Positions 33,538-41,568 of a stretch of DNA of 64,000 nt are shown one piece after another. The position numbers were made by a program, and so were the translations under genes. The stretch lies in assembly GCA_022750055.1 (NCBI GenBank), contig JAKIWL010000001.1, forward strand, positions 124,001 to 188,000, read 5' to 3'. The notes under the pieces are model-generated. The model was given only the letters and a program-made list of their open reading frames with translations, was not told the DNA's origin and did not search any database. This DNA is from Thermoplasmata archaeon (GTDB lineage Archaea > Thermoplasmatota > Thermoplasmata > Lutacidiplasmatales > UBA184). The first letter of the stretch is position 1; each line of letters begins with the position of its first letter.

Positions 33538-34470
33538 ATGGTCGGTCACCGCGGCCGGGCAGACCCGATCGGGTCCCCCGGGACGGGGGCCGCCTCCGAC
33601 TCGGCGCCGACTCCGGGGCGCTTCACCCTAGCGAGCGCCAGTCGGAAGGTCGTCGAGTCGGCCCGCCGGGACGCCGACCGGATCTCGATCGAGCCCGACC
33701 CCACGCCGGAGCAGCTTCATCGCTTCCATCAGCGACTGCGCCGCCTGCGCGCATCGATACGGCTCCTGGCCCGTCTCCTGCCGGAGGCGCAGGCCGACCG
33801 CGCGCTCGAGATCCACCGGCGGCTGCGAAGGGTGGCTCGCCTCGTCGGAGAGGTCCGGGATTTCGACGTGGCGATCGCCCACCTGTCCGACCCGCGGCTG
33901 AGCGTGGCGGCCGAGCCTCCCGACGAGCGGCTCGAGGGGATGCTCCGACGGATGGGGGAGGAGGCGGGGACCGGTCGAGCCCTACTGGGTGCGTTCCTTC
34001 GGTCGGAGATCGACCGTGGGCTGTTCGAGGAGTCCGACCGGCTTGTCGCAACGGCCGGCGCTCGGCTCGACGGAGCGAAGGCGTGGACCGCCTGCCGCCG
34101 CGCGGTGACGAGCGGTCGGTCGAGGGTCGAACGATCCCTCCGCCGAGCCCGGCGCCGGTCGAATCCGGACCGGATGCATCGGCTCCGGATCGAGCTGCGT
34201 CGAGCGCACATCCTGTCGGACCTGGTCGACGCGGCGGTCGGCCGGGTCGAACCGAGCTTTCCGGCCCGGCTGAGTGGGCTGCAACGTTCGTTGGGCGCGT
34301 TGCACGACCTCGACCTGTTGGTCGACGGGTTCGAGGACGTACGGGGTAAGGCCGCCCGATCCCCCTGGGTCCGCCGGGAGGACCAGCGCCGTCGCGCCCT
34401 GCGAAAGGAGATCATCCTGCGGTTCCGGAAGCGCTCGACTCGTGCGGCCATCGCGAGCCTCGCGCTGTAA
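33538..34470 (+). CDS. CHAD-domain protein
   Basis: A 310-residue all-helical protein very rich in Arg. It has the CHAD pattern of repeated short helices with conserved His and basic residues: LHRFHQRLRRLRASIRLL, EVRDFDVAIAHL, PDRMHRLRIELRRAHIL and LGALHDLDLLVDGF. CHAD domains bind polyphosphate through these basic faces. ATG 33538 follows a TTACTATC box by about 32 nt. Its position opposite ppx supports a role with polyphosphate granules or in delivering polyphosphate to Ppx. No CYTH domain is attached. Confidence 0.87.
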   Translation: MVGHRGRADPIGSPGTGAASDSAPTPGRFTLASASRKVVESARRDADRISIEPDPTPEQLHRFHQRLRRLRASIRLLARLLPEAQADRALEIHRRLRRVARLVGEVRDFDVAIAHLSDPRLSVAAEPPDERLEGMLRRMGEEAGTGRALLGAFLRSEIDRGLFEESDRLVATAGARLDGAKAWTACRRAVTSGRSRVERSLRRARRRSNPDRMHRLRIELRRAHILSDLVDAAVGRVEPSFPARLSGLQRSLGALHDLDLLVDGFEDVRGKAARSPWVRREDQRRRALRKEIILRFRKRSTRAAIASLAL

Positions 34471-34626
34471 GAAGGCGATCCCCCGGCGCCACGGTCAAGG
34501 GCCTAAACGACCGGCGCCTCCAGAGGGCGTTCGGCACCCGTCGAACTCCGAGATAGGGCGTCTACGGACCTTCCGTAGTAGGCCATATTCTATATATGCC
34601 CGCGAACCATTCATTCGGTAAGGCCA

Positions 34627-34959
34627 GTGCGGAGAACGAAATCCACCCCAACGAAGGCAGCCGAGCCCCCCGTTCCCGCCCCCCTGCTTCTGGGCGGACA
34701 CCCCTCACCCCGGACGGTCGTGAGCTGGGCCCTGGTGGCGGGCCTCCTCGTTGCGCTGTTCCTTCCGCTCGAACGGGTTTCGTTGGGACGACAGCTTTCG
34801 GGGTGGTTCCACCGAGCCCGTCCGACGGAATCGACCGGGGCCGAAGGCTCGTCGGTCGACGAGGATTCGCGCGCCTCCTTCCATTGCCCGTCCTGTAGCC
34901 GGACCTTCTCGTGGTTCTCGGCGTGGGACGAACACGTCCGGCTCAATCACGCTCGTTAG
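34627..34959 (+). CDS. Small membrane protein with C2H2 zinc finger
   Basis: 110 residues from a GTG at 34627, placed about 33 nt after a CTATATATG box (34590-34598). A basic N-terminus is followed by a membrane helix at about 31-48, a Ser/Gly/Glu linker, and a C-terminal C2H2 finger with Cys87, Cys90, His103 and His108 (CPSCSRTF...HVRLNH). A membrane-tethered single finger could act as a small regulator or in a protein contact. No family beyond the finger is recognised. It precedes the PhoU-like regulator. Confidence 0.72.
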   Translation: MRRTKSTPTKAAEPPVPAPLLLGGHPSPRTVVSWALVAGLLVALFLPLERVSLGRQLSGWFHRARPTESTGAEGSSVDEDSRASFHCPSCSRTFSWFSAWDEHVRLNHAR

Positions 34960-35085
34960 GTCCCGCGTGCGGGATCGTCCGTAGTCAGCGGGTGTGGCTG
35001 GGTCCCGGTCGTCCGTTCTCCCGGCCACGTGCCGAATCCTGCATCCCTCGTAGGCGGGTCGTCCAAACCGTCCGCCCAGACAAAA

Positions 35086-35095
35086 CTATATAGTA
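35086..35095 (+). promoter_or_regulatory. TATA box of the PhoU-like regulator
   Basis: CTATATAGTA is centred about 31 nt before ATG 35122, a strong AT-rich box in a GC-rich context. It supports this start over the earlier in-frame ATG at 35029. Confidence 0.65.
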
Positions 35096-35121
35096 TCAAT
35101 ATCCGTCGTGCAAACCCGCAC

Positions 35122-36168
35122 ATGCGAGCTCCAGGGGGATTCCATGGACGCCGGATCCAAAAGACCGGAGGTTCGACCTACATCGTCTCTCTCCCAAAGG
35201 CCTGGGTGACGGGCCGAGGGCTTGGGGCGGGCGACGTGCTCCTGTTCACGCCCCGACCCGACGGGTCCATGACGGTCTACCCGGACGAATCGCCGAAGGC
35301 GGAGCCGACCCGACGGACCGTGATGGTCTCCAACAAGGCCGACGAGCACCACCTGTTCCGCCGGCTCGTCGCCGAGTACATCGCGGGGGCTCCGCTTCTC
35401 GAATTGAAAACGCCCGAACGGATGAGCGCGCGCACTCGCGACGTCGTCCGCGGATTCGCCCAGCGGATGATCGGACCCGAGATCCTGGAAGAGACCGCCG
35501 ACTCGGTCGTCCTACAGGACGTGGTCGGGTCGAACCCGCTGCCCATCCCCTCGGTCATCCGCAGGATGCACCAGATGGTCCGCGCGATGCAGACGGACGC
35601 GATGGCCGCGTTCAAGCTGCGCGACGCGTCGATCGCGAAGGATGTGATCGAACGGGATTGGGAGGTCGACCGATTACACTGGTTCGTCCAGAAGCAGGTC
35701 ACCACGGCGTTGAGGGATGCCCGCGTCCTCGCCTCCCTCTCTCTGACGCTCCCGGAGTGCGCCACGTACCTGCTCACCTCCCGGACCCTAGAGCGGGTCG
35801 CGGACCACGGGGTCCGTATCGCCGACACGGTCGCGATGCTGGGCAAGGAAGAGCCGCCGGCGGCACTGGTCGAGGAGTTGGAGCGGTTGCATGCCACCGC
35901 GGCGACCTGCCTGTCCGATGCGCTCGATGCGCTCGAGGCCCGAGACATCGACCGGGCGAACGCCGTGATCGACTCCGCGCAGCGGGTCGCACGGGAGCGC
36001 CAGAAGATCCTCCGCGAGGTCGGCACGAAGCGCGGTCGCCTCGCCGTCTCCCTCGCCTACGTCCTCGAGAGCCTGGAGCGGAGCGCGCTCTACGCCACGG
36101 ACATCGCCGAGATCGCGATCAACCACGCCGTGGAGAACCGGACGGAAGGTCCGGGGTCCTCGGTCTGA
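35122..36168 (+). CDS. PhoU-like phosphate uptake regulator with N-terminal AbrB/SpoVT domain
   Basis: A 348-residue protein. Residues about 8-52 (RRIQKTGGSTYIVSLPKAWV) form a swapped-hairpin AbrB-type DNA-binding domain; the rest is two PhoU helical bundles, with ERVADHGVRIADT and LERSALYATDIAEIAINH carrying the acidic metal-binding pattern. Archaeal proteins with this layout link phosphate-transport status to transcription. No pst transporter gene is in the window, but ppx, CHAD and SixA lie just upstream. The message is probably leaderless. Confidence 0.86.
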   Translation: MRAPGGFHGRRIQKTGGSTYIVSLPKAWVTGRGLGAGDVLLFTPRPDGSMTVYPDESPKAEPTRRTVMVSNKADEHHLFRRLVAEYIAGAPLLELKTPERMSARTRDVVRGFAQRMIGPEILEETADSVVLQDVVGSNPLPIPSVIRRMHQMVRAMQTDAMAAFKLRDASIAKDVIERDWEVDRLHWFVQKQVTTALRDARVLASLSLTLPECATYLLTSRTLERVADHGVRIADTVAMLGKEEPPAALVEELERLHATAATCLSDALDALEARDIDRANAVIDSAQRVARERQKILREVGTKRGRLAVSLAYVLESLERSALYATDIAEIAINHAVENRTEGPGSSV

Positions 36169-36204
36169 GCCTACCCAGGCGCGGTCGGCGGTCCGCCGGC
36201 CGGT

Positions 36205-37359
36205 TCAGAACATGACGGCGACCCCGTCGAAGGCGCAGCCGAGGAGCCGCGCGTACTCCTCCTCGGAAGCGACGCGGGGATTGGCGACCGTCGCCGACGA
36301 AGCGCGCGCTCGCGACACGACGCGCTCGCGCCCCGTCGAGAGGACGGTCGAAGGAAGCCCGGCGTCCTTGAGCGTCCGGGGGATCCCGAGCGGGAGGAGG
36401 AGGGTGCGCAATCGTTCGGCCACGGCCGAGCGGTCCTTCCCCGCCCCGGCTCCGAGGACCGCGCTCGCCCGCTCGAGCCGCTCGCGGGACGAGGGATAGT
36501 TGAACTCGCTCACGTACGGAAGGAGGATCCCGAGAAGGCGCCCGTAGGAAACCGTCGTCTCGGGGCCGAGCGCCACGGCGAGCGCGTGGGCGGCCCCGAA
36601 CTGGGCGTTCGAGGCGGCCAGGCCGGCGAACGAGGCGGCGTGGTGAAGCGCGAGCCGGACCTCGAGGTCTTCCGGCCGCCGAACGGCCTTCGGAAGGTTG
36701 GAGAAGGCGGTCGCGAGGGCCTCGCGGGCGAAGGCATCGGAAAACGGATTGGCCCATTCGGAGACGATCGCCTCGACGGCATGCCCGATCAGTTCCGCGC
36801 CGGTATCGACGGTCACTTCGGGCGGCATGGTGGCCGGAAGCGCCGGGTCGAGGAGGGCCCAGTCGGGGACGAGCTCCCGCGAGGCGAGTTCGATCGCCCG
36901 ACCCTCCGAGGATCGCACCATCGTCGTCCACGACACGTCGCAACCGCTCCCGCTCGTGGAGGGAACGGCCACGAATCCGGCGACGCTGCGCAGCTTGAGC
37001 TCGTCGAGGGGGGTGAGCGACGCGAGGTCGAGCTGCGGTCTCGCGTAACGGACCCACGCCGCCTTCGCGCCATCGAGGGTGCGGCCTCCGCCGACGCCCA
37101 CGATCCAGTCCGGGGCGAAGGATCTAAGACGCCCGGCGAGGGCATCGACCAACGGGACGGTCGGCTCCGGACCGTCCCAGCGCAGAACTTCGACCGCCGC
37201 CGACGACTGGGCGAGCTCCTCGACCACCCGCTGGGTCCGTTCCGCCTCGACGATCGCCGGGTCGACGACCACGGCGGCGCGCTGAGCCCCGAGCGATCCC
37301 AGCTGTTCGAGAGCCGCCGGCCCGGCCGAGACCCGGGGCGCGATGAAGAACGCGCTCAT
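36205..37359 (-). CDS. Iron-containing alcohol dehydrogenase-family protein with altered metal site
   Basis: A 384-residue group III (Fe-ADH) fold protein. The nucleotide motif GVGGGRTLDGAKA and the PSTSGSGCDVS loop are clear. The metal region differs: TGAELIGHAVEA has Glu where Asp normally sits, His is kept there and in AAHALAVALG, and the usual last His is Tyr (TVSYGRLLG). Maleylacetate-reductase-like members of the fold can work without a metal, so this could be a reductase of an oxo-acid or aldehyde. The start is ATG 37359; the longer frame is antisense to the Fur-like gene. Confidence 0.78.
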   Translation of the reverse strand: MSAFFIAPRVSAGPAALEQLGSLGAQRAAVVVDPAIVEAERTQRVVEELAQSSAAVEVLRWDGPEPTVPLVDALAGRLRSFAPDWIVGVGGGRTLDGAKAAWVRYARPQLDLASLTPLDELKLRSVAGFVAVPSTSGSGCDVSWTTMVRSSEGRAIELASRELVPDWALLDPALPATMPPEVTVDTGAELIGHAVEAIVSEWANPFSDAFAREALATAFSNLPKAVRRPEDLEVRLALHHAASFAGLAASNAQFGAAHALAVALGPETTVSYGRLLGILLPYVSEFNYPSSRERLERASAVLGAGAGKDRSAVAERLRTLLLPLGIPRTLKDAGLPSTVLSTGRERVVSRARASSATVANPRVASEEEYARLLGCAFDGVAVMF

Positions 37360-37399
37360 CAGATTCCCGCGGGCGTCCTGGGGCCGGGCCCGAGGGGGA

Positions 37400-37708
37400 T
37401 CACTCGGAGCGACCCAGACGGCACTGCGGGCAGATCCCGGTGAAGGAGAAGGACATGCCCTCGACGGTCCACCCGTCCGGGCGGCGATCTGAGAACGCGT
37501 GCAGGGTGGCGACCTCCTCGTGGGGGATGTTGACCCGCAGGATCCGCCCGCAGACCCGGCAGATCGCGTGCGCCGTCGTCTCGGGCGGGATGTAGGACGG
37601 GGTGATCGGGCCGACCCCGAGCGGCAGGTCCACGACCGGCGCTCGCAGCGCAGGGCGAGCCTTCCTGAGGGGCGAGCGAGCGCGGGTTGCGGCGGATTTT
37701 CTGGGCAC
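37400..37708 (-). CDS. Fur-like metal-binding domain protein lacking a winged helix
   Basis: 102 residues from a GTG placed 26 nt after a CCTTATAG box. The C-terminal 60 residues look like the Fur dimerisation domain: HAICRVCGRILRV (Cys50, Cys53), DGWTVEGMSFSFTGICPQC (Cys93, Cys96). The N-terminal 40 residues are basic and Pro-rich and do not encode the usual HTH. It may sense or store metal, or bind another partner, rather than act as a classical Fur repressor. It is 40 nt upstream of the Fe-ADH-like gene on the same strand. Confidence 0.68.
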   Translation of the reverse strand: MPRKSAATRARSPLRKARPALRAPVVDLPLGVGPITPSYIPPETTAHAICRVCGRILRVNIPHEEVATLHAFSDRRPDGWTVEGMSFSFTGICPQCRLGRSE

Positions 37709-37729
37709 GACCGCGGGCAGGTCGCCCGT

Positions 37730-37737
37730 CTATAAGG
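37730..37737 (-). promoter_or_regulatory. TATA box of the Fur-like gene
   Basis: CCTTATAG on the minus strand, 26 nt before the GTG at 37708. This shows the short protein starts at that GTG and is not a fragment of a longer Fur gene reading in from upstream. Confidence 0.6.
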
Positions 37738-37910
37738 CCCCTGTCCGACCGTTCGCCTGCCTTCGGTTCGTCCGTCGTTTTTCAAGCAACAGAGCCAGCC
37801 CGCGGGGGGGCGTCCGGTGCCCCCCTGCGTTCTCAGGAGTGAGACCGATTTACGGGGTGAGCCGCGCGCCAGCGCGTCGATAAGCCCCCCTCGGCTCTCC
37901 GGATCGAACG

Positions 37911-38255
37911 ATGTCCCCGAAACCCGCTCGCCTCACCCTGGTCTACGCGACCTGGTGTCCGCACTGCGTGCCGGTCTCCACCGATCGCGCTCCGCTACTC
38001 GCCCGGCGCTGGAAGGTGCCCCTTCGATTGCTCGACATCGATCGTCCCGACGAGGAGGCGATCGCCGATGAGCTCGTGAGAGACCACGGCGATTGGACGG
38101 AGGACTATCTGATCCCCCAGGTCCTTCTGGAATGGGAGGATGGTCGGGTCACGCACCTACTGACCGGCGTGCCCGGCGATGTCTCGGGCACGGTCTCCCT
38201 GTGGGATCGGCTCCTCATGCGGGGGGAACCACCGATCGCGGACGGCGTTCCCTGA
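37911..38255 (+). CDS. Thioredoxin-like protein (CPHC)
   Basis: A 114-residue thioredoxin-fold protein with the redox pair Cys16-Pro-His-Cys19 in LVYATWCPHCVP, the kind of site found in DsbA/glutaredoxin-like proteins. The cis-Pro region is IPQVLLEWEDG. No signal peptide, so cytosolic. A CGATAAGC box lies about 30 nt before the ATG. Partner unknown. Confidence 0.82.
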   Translation: MSPKPARLTLVYATWCPHCVPVSTDRAPLLARRWKVPLRLLDIDRPDEEAIADELVRDHGDWTEDYLIPQVLLEWEDGRVTHLLTGVPGDVSGTVSLWDRLLMRGEPPIADGVP

Positions 38256-38396
38256 TCGAGCCTCCGCGTTCCCCTTGGGGGCGCTTCGCCATCACGGTCT
38301 GGCCCTGCGGCTGAAGGTGCGATTCAACGTCGCGCCATGCCCGGGGGGGGAACGAGCTGGAACGATGCCGACCGGTGCGGCCGCACAAGAGTGAGA

Positions 38397-38481
38397 TGCG
38401 GGGAGAGGGATTTGAACCCACGAACTCCTACGAGACCAGACCCTGAATCTGGCGCCTTTGGCCAAGCTGGGCGATCCCCGC
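38397..38481 (-). tRNA. tRNA-Leu (CAG anticodon)
   Basis: 85 nt on the minus strand. Acceptor GCGGGGA (38475-38481) pairs with TCCCCGC (38398-38404), with A as discriminator. The anticodon stem CCAGA/TCTGG encloses the loop TTCAGGG, giving CAG. A long variable arm marks a class II tRNA, and the TTCAAAT T-loop is normal. The T-stem has one T-T mismatch (GTGGG against CCCTC). CCA is not encoded and no intron is seen. Confidence 0.93.
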
Positions 38482-38571
38482 GTCCGGGATTTTGAACCGG
38501 CCCGAGCTAATGAAACCTGCGCGAGGGTCGTCGTGCCGCCCCGACTCGCCTCGGGGTCGGGGGTCCGTCGC

Positions 38572-39366
38572 TCACCGATCGCGTTTGGAATCGGATAGGA
38601 CCGCTTCGGCCTCGGCGACGGTCGCCCGGTCGTGGACGATCGCGCGAAGCGCTTTCAGCATCGGAACCGGGTGGTCGGATTGCCAGACGTTCCGGCCCAT
38701 GTCGATCCCCTTCGCCCCCTCGGAGATCGCCCGGAAGGCCAGTTCGAGCGCGGCCCGATCCGAGTCGAGCCTCGGTCCCCCGGCGACCACCAGGGGCACG
38801 GGGCAGCCCTCGACGACCTTGGAGAATCCCTCGCAAAAGTAGGTCTTGACGAGATGGGCGCCCAGCTCGGCGGCGACCCGGCAGGCGAGCGCGAGGTAGC
38901 GTGCATCCCGTTTCTCGAGCTCTTTGCCGACCGCGGTAATCGCCATCACCGGCATCCCGGCCTCTTCCCCGGATTCCACGAGGCTCGCGAGGTTCACGAG
39001 GGAATCGTGCTCGTGCGGTGCTCCGACGAAGACCGAGAGGGCGACGGCCGAGGCATTGAGCCGGACGGCGTCCCGAACGGAAGTCGTGAGGGCCTCGTCG
39101 GAAAGGTCCTCCTTGAGCACCGTCGCCCCGCCCGAGACCCGTAGGACGATGGGGGTCGTCGTCGAGGGCTCCACCGAGGTTCGCAAGACCCCCCGGGTCA
39201 GTGCGATCGCGTCGGCGTACGGGAGGAGGGGGGTGATCGTGGCGCGGGGATTTTCGAGCCGGCTCGTCGGGCCCATGAAGTAGCCGTGGTCCACGGCGAG
39301 CATCACCGTGTTCCCCGATCGGCCGGGGAACATTCGGGCGATCCGGTTGCGCTTCCCCCAATCCAT
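38572..39366 (-). CDS. LsrF/FbaB-type class I aldolase
   Basis: A 264-residue DeoC/FbaB-superfamily barrel. The N-terminus MDWGKRNRIARMFPG...TVMLAVDHGYFMGP closely follows LsrF-type (3-hydroxy-5-phosphonooxypentane-2,4-dione thiolase) and archaeal ADH-synthase proteins. The Schiff-base lysine is most likely in AHLVKTYFC, with VVAGGPR and GIDMGRNVWQSD binding phosphate. In archaea such enzymes may be fructose-bisphosphate aldolases or make the shikimate precursor ADH; no aroB-like gene is nearby, so the substrate stays open. Confidence 0.83.
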   Translation of the reverse strand: MDWGKRNRIARMFPGRSGNTVMLAVDHGYFMGPTSRLENPRATITPLLPYADAIALTRGVLRTSVEPSTTTPIVLRVSGGATVLKEDLSDEALTTSVRDAVRLNASAVALSVFVGAPHEHDSLVNLASLVESGEEAGMPVMAITAVGKELEKRDARYLALACRVAAELGAHLVKTYFCEGFSKVVEGCPVPLVVAGGPRLDSDRAALELAFRAISEGAKGIDMGRNVWQSDHPVPMLKALRAIVHDRATVAEAEAVLSDSKRDR

Positions 39367-39399
39367 GGTGGTTCCGGCCGCGGAGTCGGTCGGGCCTTC

Positions 39400-39897
39400 T
39401 TATGGATTGCCCGACGCGCGCTCCGATGCCTTGGGCGGAACGGGGACGCGCCGTTCCTCCTTGACCCGATTGAGGACCACCTGCGTGTTCGTCCGTTCGA
39501 TATGGGGGTCCTGCAACGCATGCTTCACGAACCGGTCGAGGTCTCGGCGATCTCGGAACCGACCGATGAGCAGCGCATCGAAGTCGCCGGTGACATCGTA
39601 GATCGCGTAGGCCCGCGGGTCGCGGGCCAGGCGCTCCTCCACCTCGCGGAGCCGACCCTTGGAGATGCGGATCCCGATCGTCGCCGTCAGGTCGAAGCCG
39701 AGCGCCTCGTCGTCCAGCAGGGGGACGTACCCGTGGATGACGCCTTCCCGCTCCATCCGCTGGACCCGTGCGATCACGGTCGTCGGGGAGACCCCGAGGC
39801 GGTGCGCCACCTCACGGTGGCTCCGACGGGCGTCGATGTTCAGCTCCTGGAGGATGCCGCGGTCGAGACCGTCGAGCATGGACTTTTGTCTCATCAT
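39400..39897 (-). CDS. Lrp/AsnC-family transcriptional regulator
   Basis: A 165-residue regulator. The HTH is LDGLDRGILQELNIDARRSHREVAHRLGVSPTTVIARVQRMEREGVI. The RAM ligand domain includes GRLREVEERLARDPRAYAIYDVTGDFDALL. It is divergent from glnA across 116 nt that hold a 6-bp inverted repeat and AT-rich boxes, so control of glutamine synthetase by this protein is likely. Two adjacent ATGs (39897, 39894) are possible starts. The last 15 residues are a variable tail. Confidence 0.92.
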   Translation of the reverse strand: MMRQKSMLDGLDRGILQELNIDARRSHREVAHRLGVSPTTVIARVQRMEREGVIHGYVPLLDDEALGFDLTATIGIRISKGRLREVEERLARDPRAYAIYDVTGDFDALLIGRFRDRRDLDRFVKHALQDPHIERTNTQVVLNRVKEERRVPVPPKASERASGNP

Positions 39898-40013
39898 ACA
39901 CCAATATGGATTACAAATATTTGAAACTTAGCAACAGATATGGACACATGTCCATTCCTTGCGCCGTCGAGTTCTTGTAGGCCCAGCACGCTGGGTCCCC
40001 GGGGGAGGACGTC
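39898..40013. promoter_or_regulatory. Lrp-glnA divergent control region
   Basis: AAATATTTG at 39916-39924 is a candidate TATA box or operator half-site for the regulator. TGGACA-CA-TGTCCA at 39941-39954 is a perfect 6-bp inverted repeat with a 2-bp spacer, and CCAATATGG lies at 39901-39909. The stretch is distinctly more AT-rich than the genes. Binding by the adjacent Lrp protein is inferred from position only. Confidence 0.5.
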
Positions 40014-41507
40014 GTGGCCGAGGCGAGCGAGCGAATGGGAGCGACCGTTCCGACGGAAGCGACGAAGGGGGAATCTCGGGGTGCTGCGGCCCTCGCCAAG
40101 ATCCAGGAACATAAGCTGAGATGGGTCGAGCTGTTCTACACCGACCTGCTCGGCGGGTACAATCACGTCCATGTTCCGGCGCACACTCTCGACGAGGATT
40201 CGTTCACCACGGGGATCCCCAAGCTCGACGGTTCCTCCGTCAAGGGGTTCCGTGAGATCTACGAATCGGACATGATCCTTCGACCGGACCCCGCGACGTT
40301 CGGGATCATGCCGTGGGGCGCGGAATATGGCGGTACGGCACGGTTCATCTGCGACATCCACCTCGGCGTCACCCGAGAACCGTACAGCCACGACCCCCGC
40401 GGTATCGCCTATCGGGCCCAACAGGTGCTCGCCAAGGCCGGCTTCGACCGCTCCTACTGGGGTCCGGAGATCGAGTTCTTCGTCTTCGACCGGGTCCGTC
40501 TCCTCCCTTCCGCGAACGCCGTTCGAGACGCCTGGGGCGGGGCGGGCTACGAGATCGTGAGCGAGGAAGCGCCGTGGAACCTCGCGGATGGCCACGGGTC
40601 GGTCCGGTTCAAGGAAGGGTACCATCGGTCGGGGCCGTCCGATGCGCTCGAGGGCATGCGGTCGGAGGTGAGCAACATCCTGACGGACTCCTTCCACATC
40701 CGGATGGACGCCCACCACCACGAGGTCGCCACGGCCGGCCAGGGCGAGATCAACATCCGATTCGACGACATGATCCCGGCCGCGGACCATGTCCAGGACG
40801 TCCGATTCATCCTGAAATCGGTGGCCGGACGCCATGGGAAGGTGGCCTCGTTCATGCCGAAACCGGTCTTCGGCGACAACGGCATCGGCATGCACATGAA
40901 CCAGTCGATCTGGAGCGCCGGAGTGAACGCGTTCTACGACGCGAACGACCCCTACGCCGAGGTGAGCCAGGTCTGCCGGTACTACGTCGGTGGCCTGCTC
41001 GAGCACGCTCGGGCCCTCTGCGCGATCACGAACCCCACGACGAACTCCTACCGCCGGTTGGTGCCGGGGTACGAAGCGCCGGTCTTCATCGCCTGGAGCC
41101 GGGCGAACCGGTCGGCCAACGTGCGGATCCCCTACTACCTCAAGGGCCGACCCGAGGCGAAGAGGATCGAATACCGGACCCCGGACTCCGCGGCGAACAT
41201 CTACCTGACCGAGGCGGCGCTCGCGCTCGCGGGACTCGACGGGATCCGTCGCAAGATCGAACCGCCTCCCCCCGTCGACACCAACATCTACAAGCTGAGC
41301 CCCGCGAAACGCCGCGAGCTCGGGGTCCGCGAGTTGCCCGGGTCCCTCGGGGAGTCGCTCGCCTGCCTCGACTCCGACTCGGAGTTCCTGAAGCCCGCCT
41401 TCGAGGCGAGCGTCCTCGACGTATATCGGGAGCTCAAGCACGAGGAACAGCTTCAGCTCAACCTGCGGCCGCACCCGTGGGAGTTCTACCAGTACCTCGA
41501 CGTGTAG
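40014..41507 (+). CDS. glnA: Glutamine synthetase
   Basis: ATP-dependent condensation of glutamate and ammonia. The 497-residue protein has a GS beta-grasp N-terminal half (LDGSSVKGF), the catalytic barrel with WGPEIEFFVF, HHEVATAGQGEINIRF (metal and substrate His/Glu), GIGMHMNQSIW (ATP loop) and RLVPGYEAPVFIAWSRANRSANVRIP. GTG 40014 follows GGGGGAGG by a few bases, one of the few Shine-Dalgarno-like cases here; ATG 40035 is an alternative. No obvious adenylylation Tyr motif was noted. Likely regulated by the divergent Lrp. Confidence 0.94.
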   Translation: MAEASERMGATVPTEATKGESRGAAALAKIQEHKLRWVELFYTDLLGGYNHVHVPAHTLDEDSFTTGIPKLDGSSVKGFREIYESDMILRPDPATFGIMPWGAEYGGTARFICDIHLGVTREPYSHDPRGIAYRAQQVLAKAGFDRSYWGPEIEFFVFDRVRLLPSANAVRDAWGGAGYEIVSEEAPWNLADGHGSVRFKEGYHRSGPSDALEGMRSEVSNILTDSFHIRMDAHHHEVATAGQGEINIRFDDMIPAADHVQDVRFILKSVAGRHGKVASFMPKPVFGDNGIGMHMNQSIWSAGVNAFYDANDPYAEVSQVCRYYVGGLLEHARALCAITNPTTNSYRRLVPGYEAPVFIAWSRANRSANVRIPYYLKGRPEAKRIEYRTPDSAANIYLTEAALALAGLDGIRRKIEPPPPVDTNIYKLSPAKRRELGVRELPGSLGESLACLDSDSEFLKPAFEASVLDVYRELKHEEQLQLNLRPHPWEFYQYLDV

Positions 41508-41568
41508 GGTCGGGCCGGATGACCTGGGGAGCCCGGCAGGCTAAGAACCCCCTCGCGAGAGCGGGGGC

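Noticed and set aside
33447-33539. Longer N-terminus of ppx starting at 33539
   Set aside because: It would cross the TATA box at 33469-33477; the GTG at 33446 is correctly spaced from that box and matches the family start.
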